A stretch of DNA of 64,000 nt, from positions 17,643,478 to 17,707,477 of the forward strand of contig CM043961.1 in assembly GCA_014529385.2 (NCBI GenBank), given 5' to 3'. Position numbers and translations under genes: made by a program. Positions 34,991 through 46,699 of this stretch are shown in pieces (positions within the stretch are counted from its first letter, which is position 1; each line of letters begins with the position of its first letter). The stretch is from Adiantum capillus-veneris. Lineage: Eukaryota; Streptophyta; Polypodiopsida; Polypodiales; Pteridaceae. The notes under the pieces were generated by a model. That model was not told the origin of the DNA and ran no database searches. It saw only the letters and a program-made list of their open reading frames with translations.

Positions 34991-35872
34991 TATGGAACCT
35001 GCTTTAAGAAGCTTGTCTACCTCTTCCTTTAAATCATTAAGTTGTACTTGTCCCATTCTCCTTTGCTTTTGGTGTACGGATTGAGCTCCTTCCTTGATTG
35101 GAATGTGGATTTCCTCTCCCTTGAAGCCTCTAATTTCCTCATAATAAGTGATGAATAAATGAGAAAAGTTTTGTATTATTTGTAGGTACTCACCCTTCTC
35201 ATGACTAGTCAAGTCAAGAGACAACTTACCTTGTATTAGCTCTTGTTTGACATTAGGTTAAACTTTGGGTTGCATCAGCTCTTCAATTTTCTCATAAGGA
35301 CCAAAGATATCCTCATTCTCCATAAGGCGAAGAAATCTTTGTTTCTCATCATGCTCTTCTTCAAGAAACAAGGAGGAAACATCTAGATCACTATCACTGC
35401 TATCTTCCACTTCACTCCCAACATCCCCATTGTCTTCATCTTCGCTTGAGTACTCTTCTTCATCACTTTTCTCATCAAAATCAAAGTCCAAATATTTCTT
35501 GATAGCCATGCCAAACCTCTTCTTATCACCCCTTCTATGGTAGAGAGTGATGGTACCATGTCCCCAATCCTGTACAGCTTTGGTTGCCTGTAACCATGGT
35601 CTTCCAAGGATAAGAGGGAAAGAATCAATACCTGTGGGTATAACATGGTAATTGACTAGCACTTTAACATCAAATACATCCACCTCCAAATCCTTTATAA
35701 CTCCCAAGCACCTCACCCTTGATTGGATCATGAGAAGCTTGTTGATCATAACCTAGCTCCCTAATGAGGACACTTGGTTGCTCTACCGCTTTCACTTCAG
35801 CCTTTGCCTCGACATTGATTCTCTCAATGAAACCTTTGCAACTTTCATTTGATTTTCCACTAAACTCTAAAC
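34991..35872 (-). pseudogene. Gypsy-2 protease and linker, 5' truncated
   Basis: The minus-strand frame 35258-35749 holds LVNYHVIPTGIDSFPLILGRP, the FPLILGRPWL signature following gypsy retropepsins, then a very acidic segment (DFDEKSDEEEYSSEDEDN). The frame 34853-35224 links it to the RT. Gag and the 5' LTR are missing: CACTA-2 sequence resumes at about 35873 (CATGGATTCA). Confidence 0.8.
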
Positions 35873-38130
35873 TCATGGATTCAAAAATCCCTATCTATGA
35901 TGACATGAAAAAGTGAAGCCGATACGCCATTGTATGGTGGAGTGCGTGTGTATAGATTGAAGGCGCTCCTGGTTCTTCTCAACATGCATGAAAATTTTGG
36001 ATGGAGTGACACTAGTGTCACAACATTTTTCAGGTGATCTATTTCAATGTGTTTATTTCAATAAAAAAATCTAAATGTATAATGATCTGTTAGATTACTT
36101 ACACAAGTGTACCGCATTTTTTTTGCTGTGTAGATTTCTCAAAGAGCACATACTGCCAGCTGATAATGTGATGCCAAATTCTAGAGAGGAAGCAAGAGAG
36201 ATCTTGTGAAACTTGGGGATGGATTACAATTCTATTCACTCTTGTCCTAACAATTGCATTCTTTTCAGAGGGGAACACATAGACATGGAGAAGTGTCCGA
36301 AATGTGATTCCAAGAGATATCGAGTAGATCTCCATGGAGAAAAAAATCCGCAGAAGGTTTTGAGACACTTTCCTCTGCTACCTCGCATCAAACATTTCTT
36401 TGAATGTAAGTCCATGTCCGCCCTACTATCATGGAACGAGAAGAATAGATCTTCGGATGGTGTACTGCGGATTCCTGCACATTGCACAGCCTGGAAGTAT
36501 ATAGACAACACATGGCTGAATTTTGCCAAGGAATCTCAAAATTTGCGCCTCGACTTGGCTATGGATAATGTAAATCCATTTGGTCAAAGATCAACATCTT
36601 ACAGTGTATGGCCAGTTGTCATCGTCAACTACCACATTCTCTCGTGGTTAGCTACCAAGAAGGGGCACCTGTTTCTAAGCTTGAATGTGTCGGTGCGGTA
36701 TAAAGTGAAGAATATGGATGTGTATTATTCTTCACTTTATTCTTTGCTTTATACCGCACCGGCACAATCCAGTGATGCAAAAGTGGATTTCACAAAACAA
36801 GGATGCAAAGCAAGAGGGACAAAGGGCACGAATGAAGTGGAGACAGGGAAGATGACCACCGATGGATTATTCGGTGGGTCTTGAGAGCCTACCAAAATTC
36901 ATGAGCTTAAGATGGTTTCACAACCAAATGAAATTCCACAACGGTGCAGCAAACAAGTGAGTGAGGAGGAGTGGGAATACTCTCGGGGTTGCACGACCAA
37001 GGTATGTTTGCAATCTACAACTCGTGGCTATCTAGATTTTTGGATGGCCACTTATAAACTTTTTTGGTTGTAGTATAAGTCATACATGATATCATGGTGT
37101 AAAGGTTGCTATTTTAGGATGGAACGGATCGACAAAAAGAATTTTACACAAGATTATGGAATCATGGAAAAATTCAAACAATCTAGACGACGACGGTTCT
37201 CTGATGCAGATCCTGTGGTGGCGAAACTCACTTACTTCAGCACGCTACAAGAGATTTTCGATTATAGAGGATTTTTTGTGGATTTTCTCAATGTGTGATG
37301 GTTCAAGATAAACATGGAGGGTCACAATACTATTGTGCGTAGAGGAGTATCAGGTTTCCTTGAGGTGGATTGAACCAAAAAATGGACCGACCTTCGAGAC
37401 ACTTTTGTACTACCCGAGCAATTAAACAAGTAAATTTGTAAATATTTAACATCCAATTTTAGAGGACTGGTGGTCTGGAAGCACTCATGTAAGTTATGTG
37501 GCTCTTGCAGGTGCTATTTCATCCTACAAAGTCTGCACCAAACTGGTAGTATATCATAAAGGTAGCCCCTCATAGTGCACGGATATATGAGGGCTACAAT
37601 GTGCCAATCACATCGGCATCAGTGGAGAAGATCGGAGAGGATGATGATTCAGAAGCCGCTGAGGTGGTGCCATACGAGCCTAGAGTTGCTACTCTCTCTA
37701 GGATGCATGCGGAGGACCTACAAAATGGAACAGAGGACATTTGCCTAAATGGAGAGCTCTATATAGGGTGAAAGCATGTTAACCTGTCGCGCTTTTTGTG
37801 CTAGTTAGCAGTTTCAAGTTAGCACATCTTCAAAAAATTGGGCGTCTGGTAAATTTTTTACAAATAATATCAAAATTTGTCGGAGGTTGTACATTTGGAT
37901 TCCTTGTTTCAAGTGCTTTCTATTGATATATCATATGTCATAGATCTTGGAGATGTAGCTCAAGTTATTGTACTAGTTAGCATATGTCAAAATTGTGCTA
38001 GTTAGCATTGTCCGAGACATGAAAAAGCATGACAGGTTAACATGATTTCACCCTATAGACATAGGGAGTTATGTTGAGTTATGCGAGGATGAGAGAGAGG
38101 CCTCTTAAAGCCATAAACATTCTATCTGAA
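35873..38130 (+). pseudogene. CACTA-2 transposase, main part (deleted and inverted inside)
   Basis: It matches 1928-4880 of CACTA-1: KCPKCDSKRYRVDLHG, LLPRIKHFFECKSM and DLAMDNVNPFGQRSTSYS are clear in the frame 36213-36884. At about 36740 the TNP2 core stops at NMDVY; some 1.1 kb (matching about 2725-3900) is gone and a small foldback fills the join. The tail resumes with MKFHN-type sequence and FSDADPVVAKLTYFSTLQEI (37196-37258). Frames are broken throughout. Confidence 0.8.
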
Positions 38131-38292
38131 CAATTTTTCTCCTTTTTCTAATATATGGTATATTCACGTGGAGTTTTGTCCATTCTTTTATATGCTATAC
38201 TTGTGAAATTTAAATTGTGATTAATCAAATTATAACTTGTTTAGATTTTCTTCTTTATTCATCATTAAGATTTAATGTTCGTGTATTTAGGT
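38131..38292. other. CACTA-2 intergenic spacer
   Basis: The region between the two CACTA-2 genes is AT-rich, lacks the tandem CT units seen in CACTA-1 and ends in a GTATTTAG-type splice acceptor before the ORF2 start. Confidence 0.4.
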
Positions 38293-38369
38293 ATGGATGA
38301 TGATCAGTTTCTTTCTTTATTAGACCCGAGCAGAGGAGGTGGTACAAGGAGCCTCAGCGCTCTAGAAAT
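38293..38369 (+). pseudogene. CACTA-2 ORF2, first bases only
   Basis: The segment with ATGGATGATGA-AGTTTCTTTCTT and GTGGTAC matches the ORF2 start at 5760-5835. Homology ends at GCGCTCTAG (38369), which is a junction with sequence belonging to the LTR-B family flank. Confidence 0.65.
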
Positions 38370-38397
38370 ACTTGAAAAGAGAGAGAAATAGAACAAT

Positions 38398-40033
38398 TGA
38401 CAACAATTGAGGACCGGATTTACATGGAGTCGGTCCCCCCCTCCAAAAAGGCTTTGTATTATAGCTTCTCCCATCAAGGGAGACTTTTATACAATACAAT
38501 CTTTGTGTTCCTTGAAAAAAATCATTAGCAATGAAGAAGGAAGCTTCATGCACCAAATTATGCTTGAAAAACACACCTTGTGGGTCTAGCCTCATTCCCA
38601 AGACCTCCCACACCTTCAAAGATGGTGAGAGCTAGCAGGGAATGAGGAAAGATCTCGGGGGCTTCACTATGTGTAAAACCACCATATCACGTGCGTTCAA
38701 GACATGTTTGTAAAACCCTTTATCTGTGAACTTTTTTAGGAATATAATATACCCTTTTCTTTTAAATCTGTAAGTTTTTTTCAAATTTGAAAAAATAATG
38801 CCCTTATGTATATATATTTTTGTGAGTTTCAAGAACTTTAAATACCCTTCTGTTGAACTCACGTGATAGGTTACATTTTTATTAGGTGGCCTCCCTGGGG
38901 GAAAGATGAATTAAGAGGAAGAAGATGTAACTTACAAGAAATAAGTATTCTCCTCACATAATCACTCTTATAGCATAGCTTAGCTTATTAATTAGCATGG
39001 TAGTAGAGATGAGCATGCCATTGAAGCTTGGCTCTTTGTTGGATTTGCATTCCATATCCAAGAGTTGTTGGTGTAGGCCTCTACTTCTCAATGCTTGGAG
39101 AAGGAGATGGAGTTCTGGATCAACACATGAGTTGTGTGTGTGTGTAGAAAAATTAGTTAGCCTAAAAATGCCAACACTCTCTCTTCTTGGTGGACCCCTC
39201 TTCCCATTTGCGCTTGCTGGCTTCCTAATGGCTTCTACCGAGCTTAGCCAATAGCAATTAAGAAGCATAGTTGATAGTCTTGTGAAAAGTGTCCCCCTTT
39301 CCCCTTTTGTGAGAGATTTAGGTAATTAAAATAATTTATTTAAACTCTCATTGGACCTTTTTGTCTTTTAGCCAATAGGAATCAAGCAAGCCATTGGGCT
39401 ACTGGAGCTCATTGGACCCCTTGGTAGACTATCCAATAGTCTTCTAGGGATCTTAATTCTATTGTTCTTTTATCAAGAATTTTTAAATTGATTAGACTAA
39501 TTTTGGTCTAGCCTAATTCTCATTGGTCCACCTCTATGGCCATCCAATAGGATTTGAGGGGAGATTGGGGGAATCTAGGCTAGGAGCTTGCCATGTGTCC
39601 ATTATTCCCTTTGTGTAAAGGGAGAGCTTGGGAGTGTGTGTATGTGTGTGTGTATTTCTCTCTCTTCCCCTACCTTTAGGGCTCACCCCCTCCTTCCTAG
39701 GGATGTGGGAAGACTTTTTAGTCTTCCCATAACCATCCAATTTTCCCACTTTTGGCCATTGGATTCAATAATTAATTATTGGAACCTTAGCCTATGGAAG
39801 TCATAATGGAGCTGAACCTTAGGTCTTTTAATCTCCATTGATGCACATTGCTATTTTGCAGTCTGTCCCCCTTTGGATCTCTATTTTTCCTCCTTTGGAT
39901 CCCTGTTGTTGAAACCGGTCTGGTAGCCTTACCAATATTCTAGCTTTTACTCCCTTGGTACCTCCCCATATTGAATGATCAATTGAACATGAGAAAATCA
40001 TTTGGGAGAATTAGATATTAGTTTTTTATGACA
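38398..40033. repeat. LTR-B copy 3 (longest, 1636 bp with a MITE)
   Basis: It is bounded by TGACAAC and TTATGACA. If LTR-B belongs to gypsy-1, this copy would be its 5' LTR, with gag start and leader lost by a deletion that also removed the CACTA-2 3' half. The left flank (purine-rich GAAAAGAGAGAGAAATAGAA) resembles the flank of copy 2. Confidence 0.7.
38654..38899. mobile_element. MITE, 246 bp, in LTR-B
   Basis: The insert is absent from the other LTR-B copies. It is flanked by GGAAAGAT on both sides (38646-38653 and 38900-38907), an 8-bp duplication. Its ends are imperfect inverted repeats, with ATATCACGTG-GTTCAA inside both. hAT or Mutator origin is likely; no coding capacity. Confidence 0.75.
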
Positions 40034-40337
40034 CAGATGAACTCGGTTGGGTGAATGGATTGGTTAGGCTTGGATAGTGTCCAGGTGTAGTCGTCGTCCT
40101 ACCCCCGCCTAGTAGAGGGCAAGCCGCTGACGGGAGCAAAGCGAACCCCGAACCCCAACGGCCTCTAAAGCACCGGGGACCGAATGGCGCGCCTCGAGCC
40201 TGTCATGGTAAAGCAAACAGGGGGCACCACCTAGCTTCAGCGGCTAGGAAGCAAACAACACACCACCATAACAAAGTTTTCATCCAAGAGAGATGGATGC
40301 TTGGGAGTAATGATGAAGAGGAAAGGGAATGAGATCA

Positions 40338-40376
<39 letters not shown>

Positions 40377-41711
40377 GGAGGGGGTATATCGGCTTAGTAC
40401 TTAGGCACCACAAAAGGATGGCGAATCCGCACACCCTTCACACATACACAAGACTAGGTGGTGATTCTGCACACCTCACATGGGCAAAACATTGCAAGAA
40501 AACATACTCACAAAACCTCAAGCTTTATTTAGAGAATAAGGCGATGAAATGGGGAGCATAGGGTAGGGGAATGAGAAGGGAGAGCGTGGTAGAGCACATG
40601 GCGGATAGATGGGAGTTGATGGCGAAGATTCGCACGAGGGTTATGGCCATCATCCTTCATTTAGTTTCCCTTCATCTTCCATAGCCCAAGGGTGTAGAGG
40701 TCATGCTCAAGACGAACATGGTGATTGTGGTGATGGTGATGGTGTGGGTGTGTGTGTGTGCACTAGGCACACACAGTGCATAGTGTACTCTTTGGTGATG
40801 GTGTATGTCCTTAGTGTGATGGTGACCCCTCTTTATATAGGGGAGGAGGGGGGAGAAATTCTAGAATTTAGAAATGAAGAAATCATTATCTACATAGGCC
40901 ATGTGACTGTGGGCCCCACTTGTCTGGCTGTGTGTATATGTGCCAGAATAGCAGTCTCATGAGAGAGAGACTAAGAGAGAGAGATGGGTTGATGAAAAAA
41001 AGTGAGAGATGACATGGAGAATAAAGTAATTACAAGAGGGGAGAGAGGGGAGTGTGTTCAGAGGTGAATCTGTGTGCAGATGTGTATGAACACAAGAAAA
41101 ATTAGGTAACCACCGGGTGGGGATGGGTCTGTGGGCACCTTTTTCAGTGAAACTGAGTGTGTGTGAGTGTGGGGGAGGTTATTTAGCTACAAGACAAGAG
41201 ACATGGCGCCCTTTAGAGAGAGAGGGGGGTATTTGGGTCATGGGATATGATAGGAGAGAGAAAGAGGGGGTGGGGTATACTATTTTGGAAGATAGGGTAA
41301 GTTGCATGTGAGTTAGGGTGCATTATTGGTGAGAGGTGGGGTAGCTTGAGGGGAGAGAGAAAGGAGAAAGGACAAAGGGAAGAGAGAGGGGGTTGACCTT
41401 TTGAGTGGAGGAGAGGAAAAGGGACACCCGGCGGGGCAACAGTGAAGAAAAAGGAGGCAAGGTGGGGATGGGCTACCCCGCAGGCATGAGGTGGCCTATT
41501 TTACCTTTCTTATATATTTACATAATCATACTTTTATTTTTTTCTTACTTTTTCCAATGCCTTTTATCACTCCCTCCATAAGAGGGGGTTTTCATGGGGT
41601 GGGGACGAGAGAAGAGGGGTATGGGAGCTTGGCTTGTGAAAAGCCCCCATCACCGCCAATGCAAACCTATAGTGCCAACCCTTCCTGTCAAGACGATGTT
41701 CTTGCATGCAT
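40034..41711. other. GC-rich patch and purine-rich low-complexity DNA, no gene
   Basis: The first 170 bp are GC-rich (40090-40200) and unlike any RNA gene I know. The rest is dominated by GAGAGA/GGGG words with a pure GA run at 40339-40372. Frames in this stretch look like repeat artefacts. Confidence 0.5.
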
Positions 41712-42105
41712 TCATCTACCTTGAGAGACATCAATAATTACTTCATGGACTTGTGTGGCGAGTTTATCCACGTACGTGTTGACAGTTTGCTCAGCTTCCT
41801 TTGCTGTGGCAAGAAGATGGCTATTTTTGGTCAGCTTTTGTGACTCCAAAGATGAGAAATGCATCTCCAAGGAGGAAAAACATGCCTTGACTTCTACATT
41901 CTCACCTTGCAACTCTCGGATTTGTATTTGGAGATGATCTGTCGGGTCCACCCATGGCGTGGGCACGAATGGCCATTTTCGTATGATTGGGGTCCCCGTT
42001 GCATTGTAGCTGAATTAGCCCCTCTCTTGTGAGGTAAAACATCCTTGTTTTTGAGGGCAAGGCTTTATATTGGAAGTGAGACTCAATCTTGGTAATTGGG
42101 GACAT
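41712..42105 (-). pseudogene. Unrecognised minus-strand reading frames, coiled-coil-like
   Basis: Two overlapping frames join around 41935-41965: an upstream basic part (42105 down) and a downstream part of about 75 residues rich in Glu, Gln, Leu and Ser with heptad-like spacing (LQIQIRELQGENVEVKACF). It could be the end of a retroelement gag. I do not recognise the family. Confidence 0.3.
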
Positions 42106-42394
42106 AGGAAAAATTCGGTGAGTTATTCTTAGAAAGTCAGGAGAGTTGTGAGGAGCAAGGGCGTTGAACTATCGAGGGTCATCGTAATTGTCGGGCAGCA
42201 GGATCGTGTGCAGCATTGTCGTGGACATCAACTTCTGTTCAAGACCATTTGTCATGCGACCCTGCTACTGGTTGGGGCAAGGCTATGGTGTTTAGGCCCT
42301 CTCGCACGACTACTTCTCACCCAAGGGGAGGTCGACAATATTAAGGGAGCGGGAGAGAGAGGGACCGTTAGGGTAGAGGACTCTTAGGATAGAA

Positions 42395-42466
<72 letters not shown>

Positions 42467-44263
42467 TCCACACTAGCTTTTCATTTACATCAAGAGTTCC
42501 TCAATGGTCATGATTCATTTCAAACCCAGCTACAACCTTTTCCAACACAATGGAGAGAAAGTAATCTAAGTACAAAACACCTTGTAGAAAACATCTCATA
42601 AATTCTTTCAATGTCACACGTGGAAGTGATGATGGATGATACCCTTCTTGCATGTTTTTTCACGTAATATACCATCAAATGATCGGATGTAGGGTCCCTA
42701 GTCCTTTAGTATATTTAAAGCTAAAATAAATTGTATAAAGATAAGTAAGGTTTTCTCTTTAGGAAAGTATGTCGTTATATTTAAAATAATAAAAATAAAT
42801 TTTGTGCTTTTTAACCTCTTGGTGCTTTCTCAAAAAAATCAAGTAGCTTCTCATGTTGAACATGTCTAAGGTACTAAATCATAATACAAAAATATGTGTC
42901 AGAGAATATTCATATTTTGAATAAGTTATTTTTTCATGAGAAAAGGAATTGCATCATACTCATACACAAATATTGCAAAAAAGGGTGTTTCAATGTTTTA
43001 ATTAAAAAATTCTCCACCATGAAATCTCATTTGAAGGCAATGAATATATGGTGGTCAACTCTCCAAGCCAAGTAATACTTAACACATGATAAAGTTGTTG
43101 GAATATGATCCACCCTATTGGTGATGATTTGACCATTAATATATGCTTCGGGTGTGACCATGACGGAATATTGATAGAAGGTAAGCTATAATAATACAAA
43201 AAATTGCTAATTTCAATCTTCATGTACCCTAGATGGACTCAACATGATCCTAAGCTAGATTGGAGCATTAAATGATGCATGATATGTTCAATCTTCTTAT
43301 ACCCCAGATGGACTCGAAATGATCCTAAGCTAGATTGGAGCATTAAATTAATGCTTAATAGGCTCAAAGTCAAAGAGATATAGTGCAAAATATTCATTAC
43401 CTATTTGTGTTGTACATGTCTATGAGAAGAGCATCTAGTGTTGCAAGGTGCCCACATAACCTCTCAATTTTTTTTGGATCTTTTTTAGTTGTGGTTCAAA
43501 TCTACATACTCCAAGAGAGGTAGTAAAAATCATGTAAACAATCTCCATCTCCATCAAGCTATTAGAAGCAATAAGGTAGGTATAAAAAAAGAGTTATCCA
43601 TGCATGCATTTCTTCTTCATGAATCTCTCAAGTGCATTTCTCAATTCTCAAGTAAAAGTTAAAGTTGGTTGTTGCAGCAATGGAGAGCTTGGGAAAAGGT
43701 TTGTAGAGAGAGAAAATCACTTTTTAGCTATAGGATAGGTTTGGGGAGAATTTGGAGGGTGGAAAGTGATGTTTTTAAAAAAATTTGGGCTTTAAGTCCA
43801 CCATTTTTACTCTTAAAGGTCAAAAAATTCCTTTTTTACCATAAAATAGGTTTGGAGGTATTTTAAGGAGGGACACTATGAGTTTTGTTTTTTCAAATTT
43901 CAAATTTTTAGTGTATTTTTGAATCCGGGCCAAAAAGTGAGGGAAAAGAGGTCAAAGTGTTCTCGCCCTCCCCATCGCTTTCCCCTAGCCATCTTCCTTA
44001 TCTTTTCACTAAAGACCTATTTAGGAATTTTGGAAATTATTCAAGTCCCATTTCTTATAACGCTATTAAAAAACTTAGTATTTTTGTGTAGTTTGAGCTA
44101 TCATCTATTCACGGTTACACTCTATGTTTCATATATCCCTTAACACATATCTAAAGGGATATGTGTATTTATACACATACTTATATGCATCCAAGTTCTT
44201 GTGGTATACAAATCGATATCCAATTAGAAGATAGATCTGTCTTTTGGCATGCTGTCTGTCTTG
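42106..44263. other. AT-rich DNA, GA run, one tandem duplication
   Basis: A GA run lies at 42400-42462. A unit of about 75 bp with GATGGACTC-A-ATGATCCTAAGCTAG occurs twice (about 43216-43365). The rest is AT-rich and I see no gene. Confidence 0.55.
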
Positions 44264-44615
44264 CTATGACATTAAATTTTTGATGGTGTTGTGGAAATCA
44301 TAACTCAAGAATACGATGAGTCCTTTGCAATCTATTAGAGCTCCAAATCCACACCTCAAACCATTGCATGCAAAAATCAAGGAAATTGAATGCATCTTTG
44401 AGAATAAAATGCCACACATTTGTACTCTCTTCAACGATATGCATATGTTTTCCCCAATCTGGGCATACATCACCATGTTGCATTTCAATGGTCTTAAGTA
44501 AAACACCATTGAGTTCAAGGATCAATACTTTTCCTTGTTTCTGTATAGTATCTGAGGGTGGTGGAATCAATTTTCTTCTAGGCCTATGAGTCCTCAATGA
44601 CATGTGCCACCTCAA
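44264..44615 (-). pseudogene. FCP1/NIF-like phosphatase, second partial copy
   Basis: The frame has KVLILELNGVLL, then FNFLDFCMQWFEVWIWSSN, matching the first half of the gene at 45416-46642 (ALILDLNGVLL and FLDEICQYFRVGIWST). The second half is missing. The first catalytic Asp of the phosphatase motif is Glu here, so it could not act as a phosphatase. It is probably a decayed tandem copy. Confidence 0.65.
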
Positions 44616-45040
44616 TAGTAAATTCTTTGTACATTTGAAATCAAATTTATATGCTTCAGAATCTCCTGTTCCAAAAAAAAGGCATGATGGTCAATGGAAA
44701 AGATATTATTTTCAATTAACACACTGTGCACCAACATTATTTATTTTATCCATGATATATATAGACTTAAACCTTGAGAAGACAACAAAAGAAAATATTT
44801 TTCTTCAATACACAGAAGAAATCTTGTACAAAGGGCTCCAACCACAAAGATAAAAGAGAGACTTCTTTTCCAAGGTTGAATAACATCTAGTTGATGAAAT
44901 ATAAAAGTGTACATATTTGGTTCATGTTCAAATAATTGGACCCAACACATTGTTTTGGTCAAAATCTTCTTAACACATTTTCACCACTCTAGATGTATGT
45001 GAACATTCCAGGTGATTGAGTCAACGCGCACGCCAAGCCC

Positions 45041-45343
45041 TTACTGGTTGTTTTCTTCCACTTGCAATAACAAATATGCTAGATTAGATAAAGATTTGAT
45101 TTTATTTTTTATATTTTCTGATAAATCTAAAGTGAGTCCTACCCATAAGCAGTAGGCCTTTTGTAGCTTTGATATGTATGCTTTTGCTGCAACTCTGCTA
45201 ATGAAATGACCACGACCATACCCCAAGCTAGTAGCATAAGCAATAGCATGTTGATCACTCAATTTTTTTGTTTTGTGAGACAATTTTAACAAGTTCAGCT
45301 GGTTTGAAGATAATAGTGGCACGCCAAACTTGGATGCCAACAT
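45041..45343 (-). CDS. Unrecognised exon downstream of the phosphatase
   Basis: About 100 residues on the same strand: FGVPLLSSNQLNLLKLSHK, then DQHAIAYATSLGYGRGHFIS and AAKAYISKLQKAYCLW. It looks helical and conserved in style, with no stop in the frame. It may be the last exon of the phosphatase gene (70 bp beyond it) or a separate gene of the same element. I cannot name it. Confidence 0.4.
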   Translation of the reverse strand: MLASKFGVPLLSSNQLNLLKLSHKTKKLSDQHAIAYATSLGYGRGHFISRVAAKAYISKLQKAYCLWVGLTLDLSENIKNKIKSLSNLAYLLLQVEENNQ

Positions 45344-45415
45344 AGCTGGATCCTTGCTTAAGGAGTTTACTACTTTCTTGCCTCTACTTTCTTGAACATA
45401 ACTTTACTTGTTATT

Positions 45416-46642
45416 TCACAATGGTAGCTGTGAAGATGCACAAGATGAGCTTTCCACTTTGACTAAATTATTGTCAAGTTCTTTCCTTAGAACTTGGACA
45501 TTGAACATGCCCCATTCTTCCATAATGTCTTGAAACTTTGTAAATAGGTCATGAACCTCTGTGATTGGAGATTGTCCTAGCCGATTGACTGAAATAACAG
45601 ATCGAATGTCATCTATATTATTTAGATTTAAAAGGTATGGTAGAAGCTCATTGCAAAGAAGATAGTCAGGCCTCCCTTGAAAACTTTCAAGATATAAGCA
45701 GTTATCATTTGGGTTAATACATCCCTTGAAAGGGCTATCATCAATGAGCAATGTATTCTTTGTACTGCATAAATTCCTGAACTGATACCAAACCCTCAAC
45801 AAAGGCTTAAACATAGCCTCAACATTAGGCTTATCCGGTCTATACACTTTTCGAAGATTATGGATGTAGCAATCTTCTTGTCCCCATACCATAAAGAAAT
45901 GATATTTTTTATGTGCATGCTTTTCAAGAGTGTTCACATAAGTGCAAACATTCTTTTGTAGCATGGTGGACCAAATACCAACACGAAAGTACTGACATAT
46001 CTCATCCAAAAATTCAAAACAACCCGGGCGAACAACAATTGTGGTGTGACCAAGGTCAATTTTGACACAATCTGTACATGGATGCCTCTTGTCTTCTTTG
46101 CTGAGTAAAACTCCATTAAGATCAAGAATGAGTGCATGTTTCTTCATGATGATTGTATGAGCAATATTTTCTGCATACGATACAAAAGAATGATAACAAT
46201 TTAAGTTTTAGCACTTATAAATATCAAAACAAGGGACCATATATCTGCAGCACACAATTGTAAATTGCACGTTTATTTACGTCTCATACTCCCATACTCA
46301 TCTATAATGATGTCTCCTAAAAGTGATTGCATTTCTCTATTGATGTGGGAAGATTGAAAGACTAGTTTATCTCCATCTCTCTCAAAAGAATATAATCTTC
46401 CAAGTGGCCTACGTTTTCGTGCATCAGGACGTAGCTCCTCGACGTTGATGTCTACCTGTGGCATTTGGGTCTCTCCAATTGTAGGTAGCATGTTCTCGCT
46501 CTCTTTAGTCATGTCATTTGAAGTTTTTTGAGAGGTTTGTTCTACAAGATCACTTTTATGAAACTGGGTCTCTCCAACAATGGTGGGTAGCACTTGTGCT
46601 GCTTGAGATATGTTATCTCCGTCTTCTATTTTGTTGTCTTCA
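45416..46642 (-). CDS. FCP1/NIF-like HAD phosphatase-domain protein, spliced
   Basis: FCP1/SCP-type proteins remove phosphate from RNA polymerase II tails and other proteins. Exon 1 (about 46642-46281) has a repeated LPTI-GETQ segment and DARKRRPLGRLYSFERDGDK. A 109-bp intron (46280-46172, GTAAAT...ATGCAG) joins it in frame to exon 2. Exon 2 holds motif I as ILDLNGVLL, motif II as VGIWST and motif III as LLIDDSPFKG, followed by a 110-residue C-terminal part. In classic members motif I is DxDxT; here the second Asp is Asn, as in a plant subgroup with DLNG, so activity is uncertain. The domain is intact in frame. An earlier exon is likely, since a CTTTCAG acceptor precedes exon 1. Confidence 0.75.
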
Positions 46643-46699
46643 TCTGAAAGATGAAAAAAGCCAAATTTTTACCTATTTAGAAAATAGTCTAGTGGATTT

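Larger units (their letters stand above)
24399..38369 (+). mobile_element. CACTA-2 (En/Spm-type), split by two retrotransposons, 3' end lost
   Basis: It begins CACTACAAGAGG, the same 11-bp end as CACTA-1, within gypsy-1 gag. Its own sequence is 24399-25797, 30349-31076 and 35873-38369; the rest is copia and gypsy-2. The second gene is cut off at about 38369, before any CACTA 3' end. Confidence 0.8.

Noticed and set aside
38398..40033. LTR-B copy 3 as proven 5' LTR of gypsy-1
   Set aside because: No convincing primer site lies beside it; a purine-rich left flank could equally be a polypurine tract in the other orientation, so I list it only as a repeat.
40090..40210. GC-rich patch considered as rRNA or tRNA
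   Set aside because: No known rRNA word or cloverleaf could be drawn.
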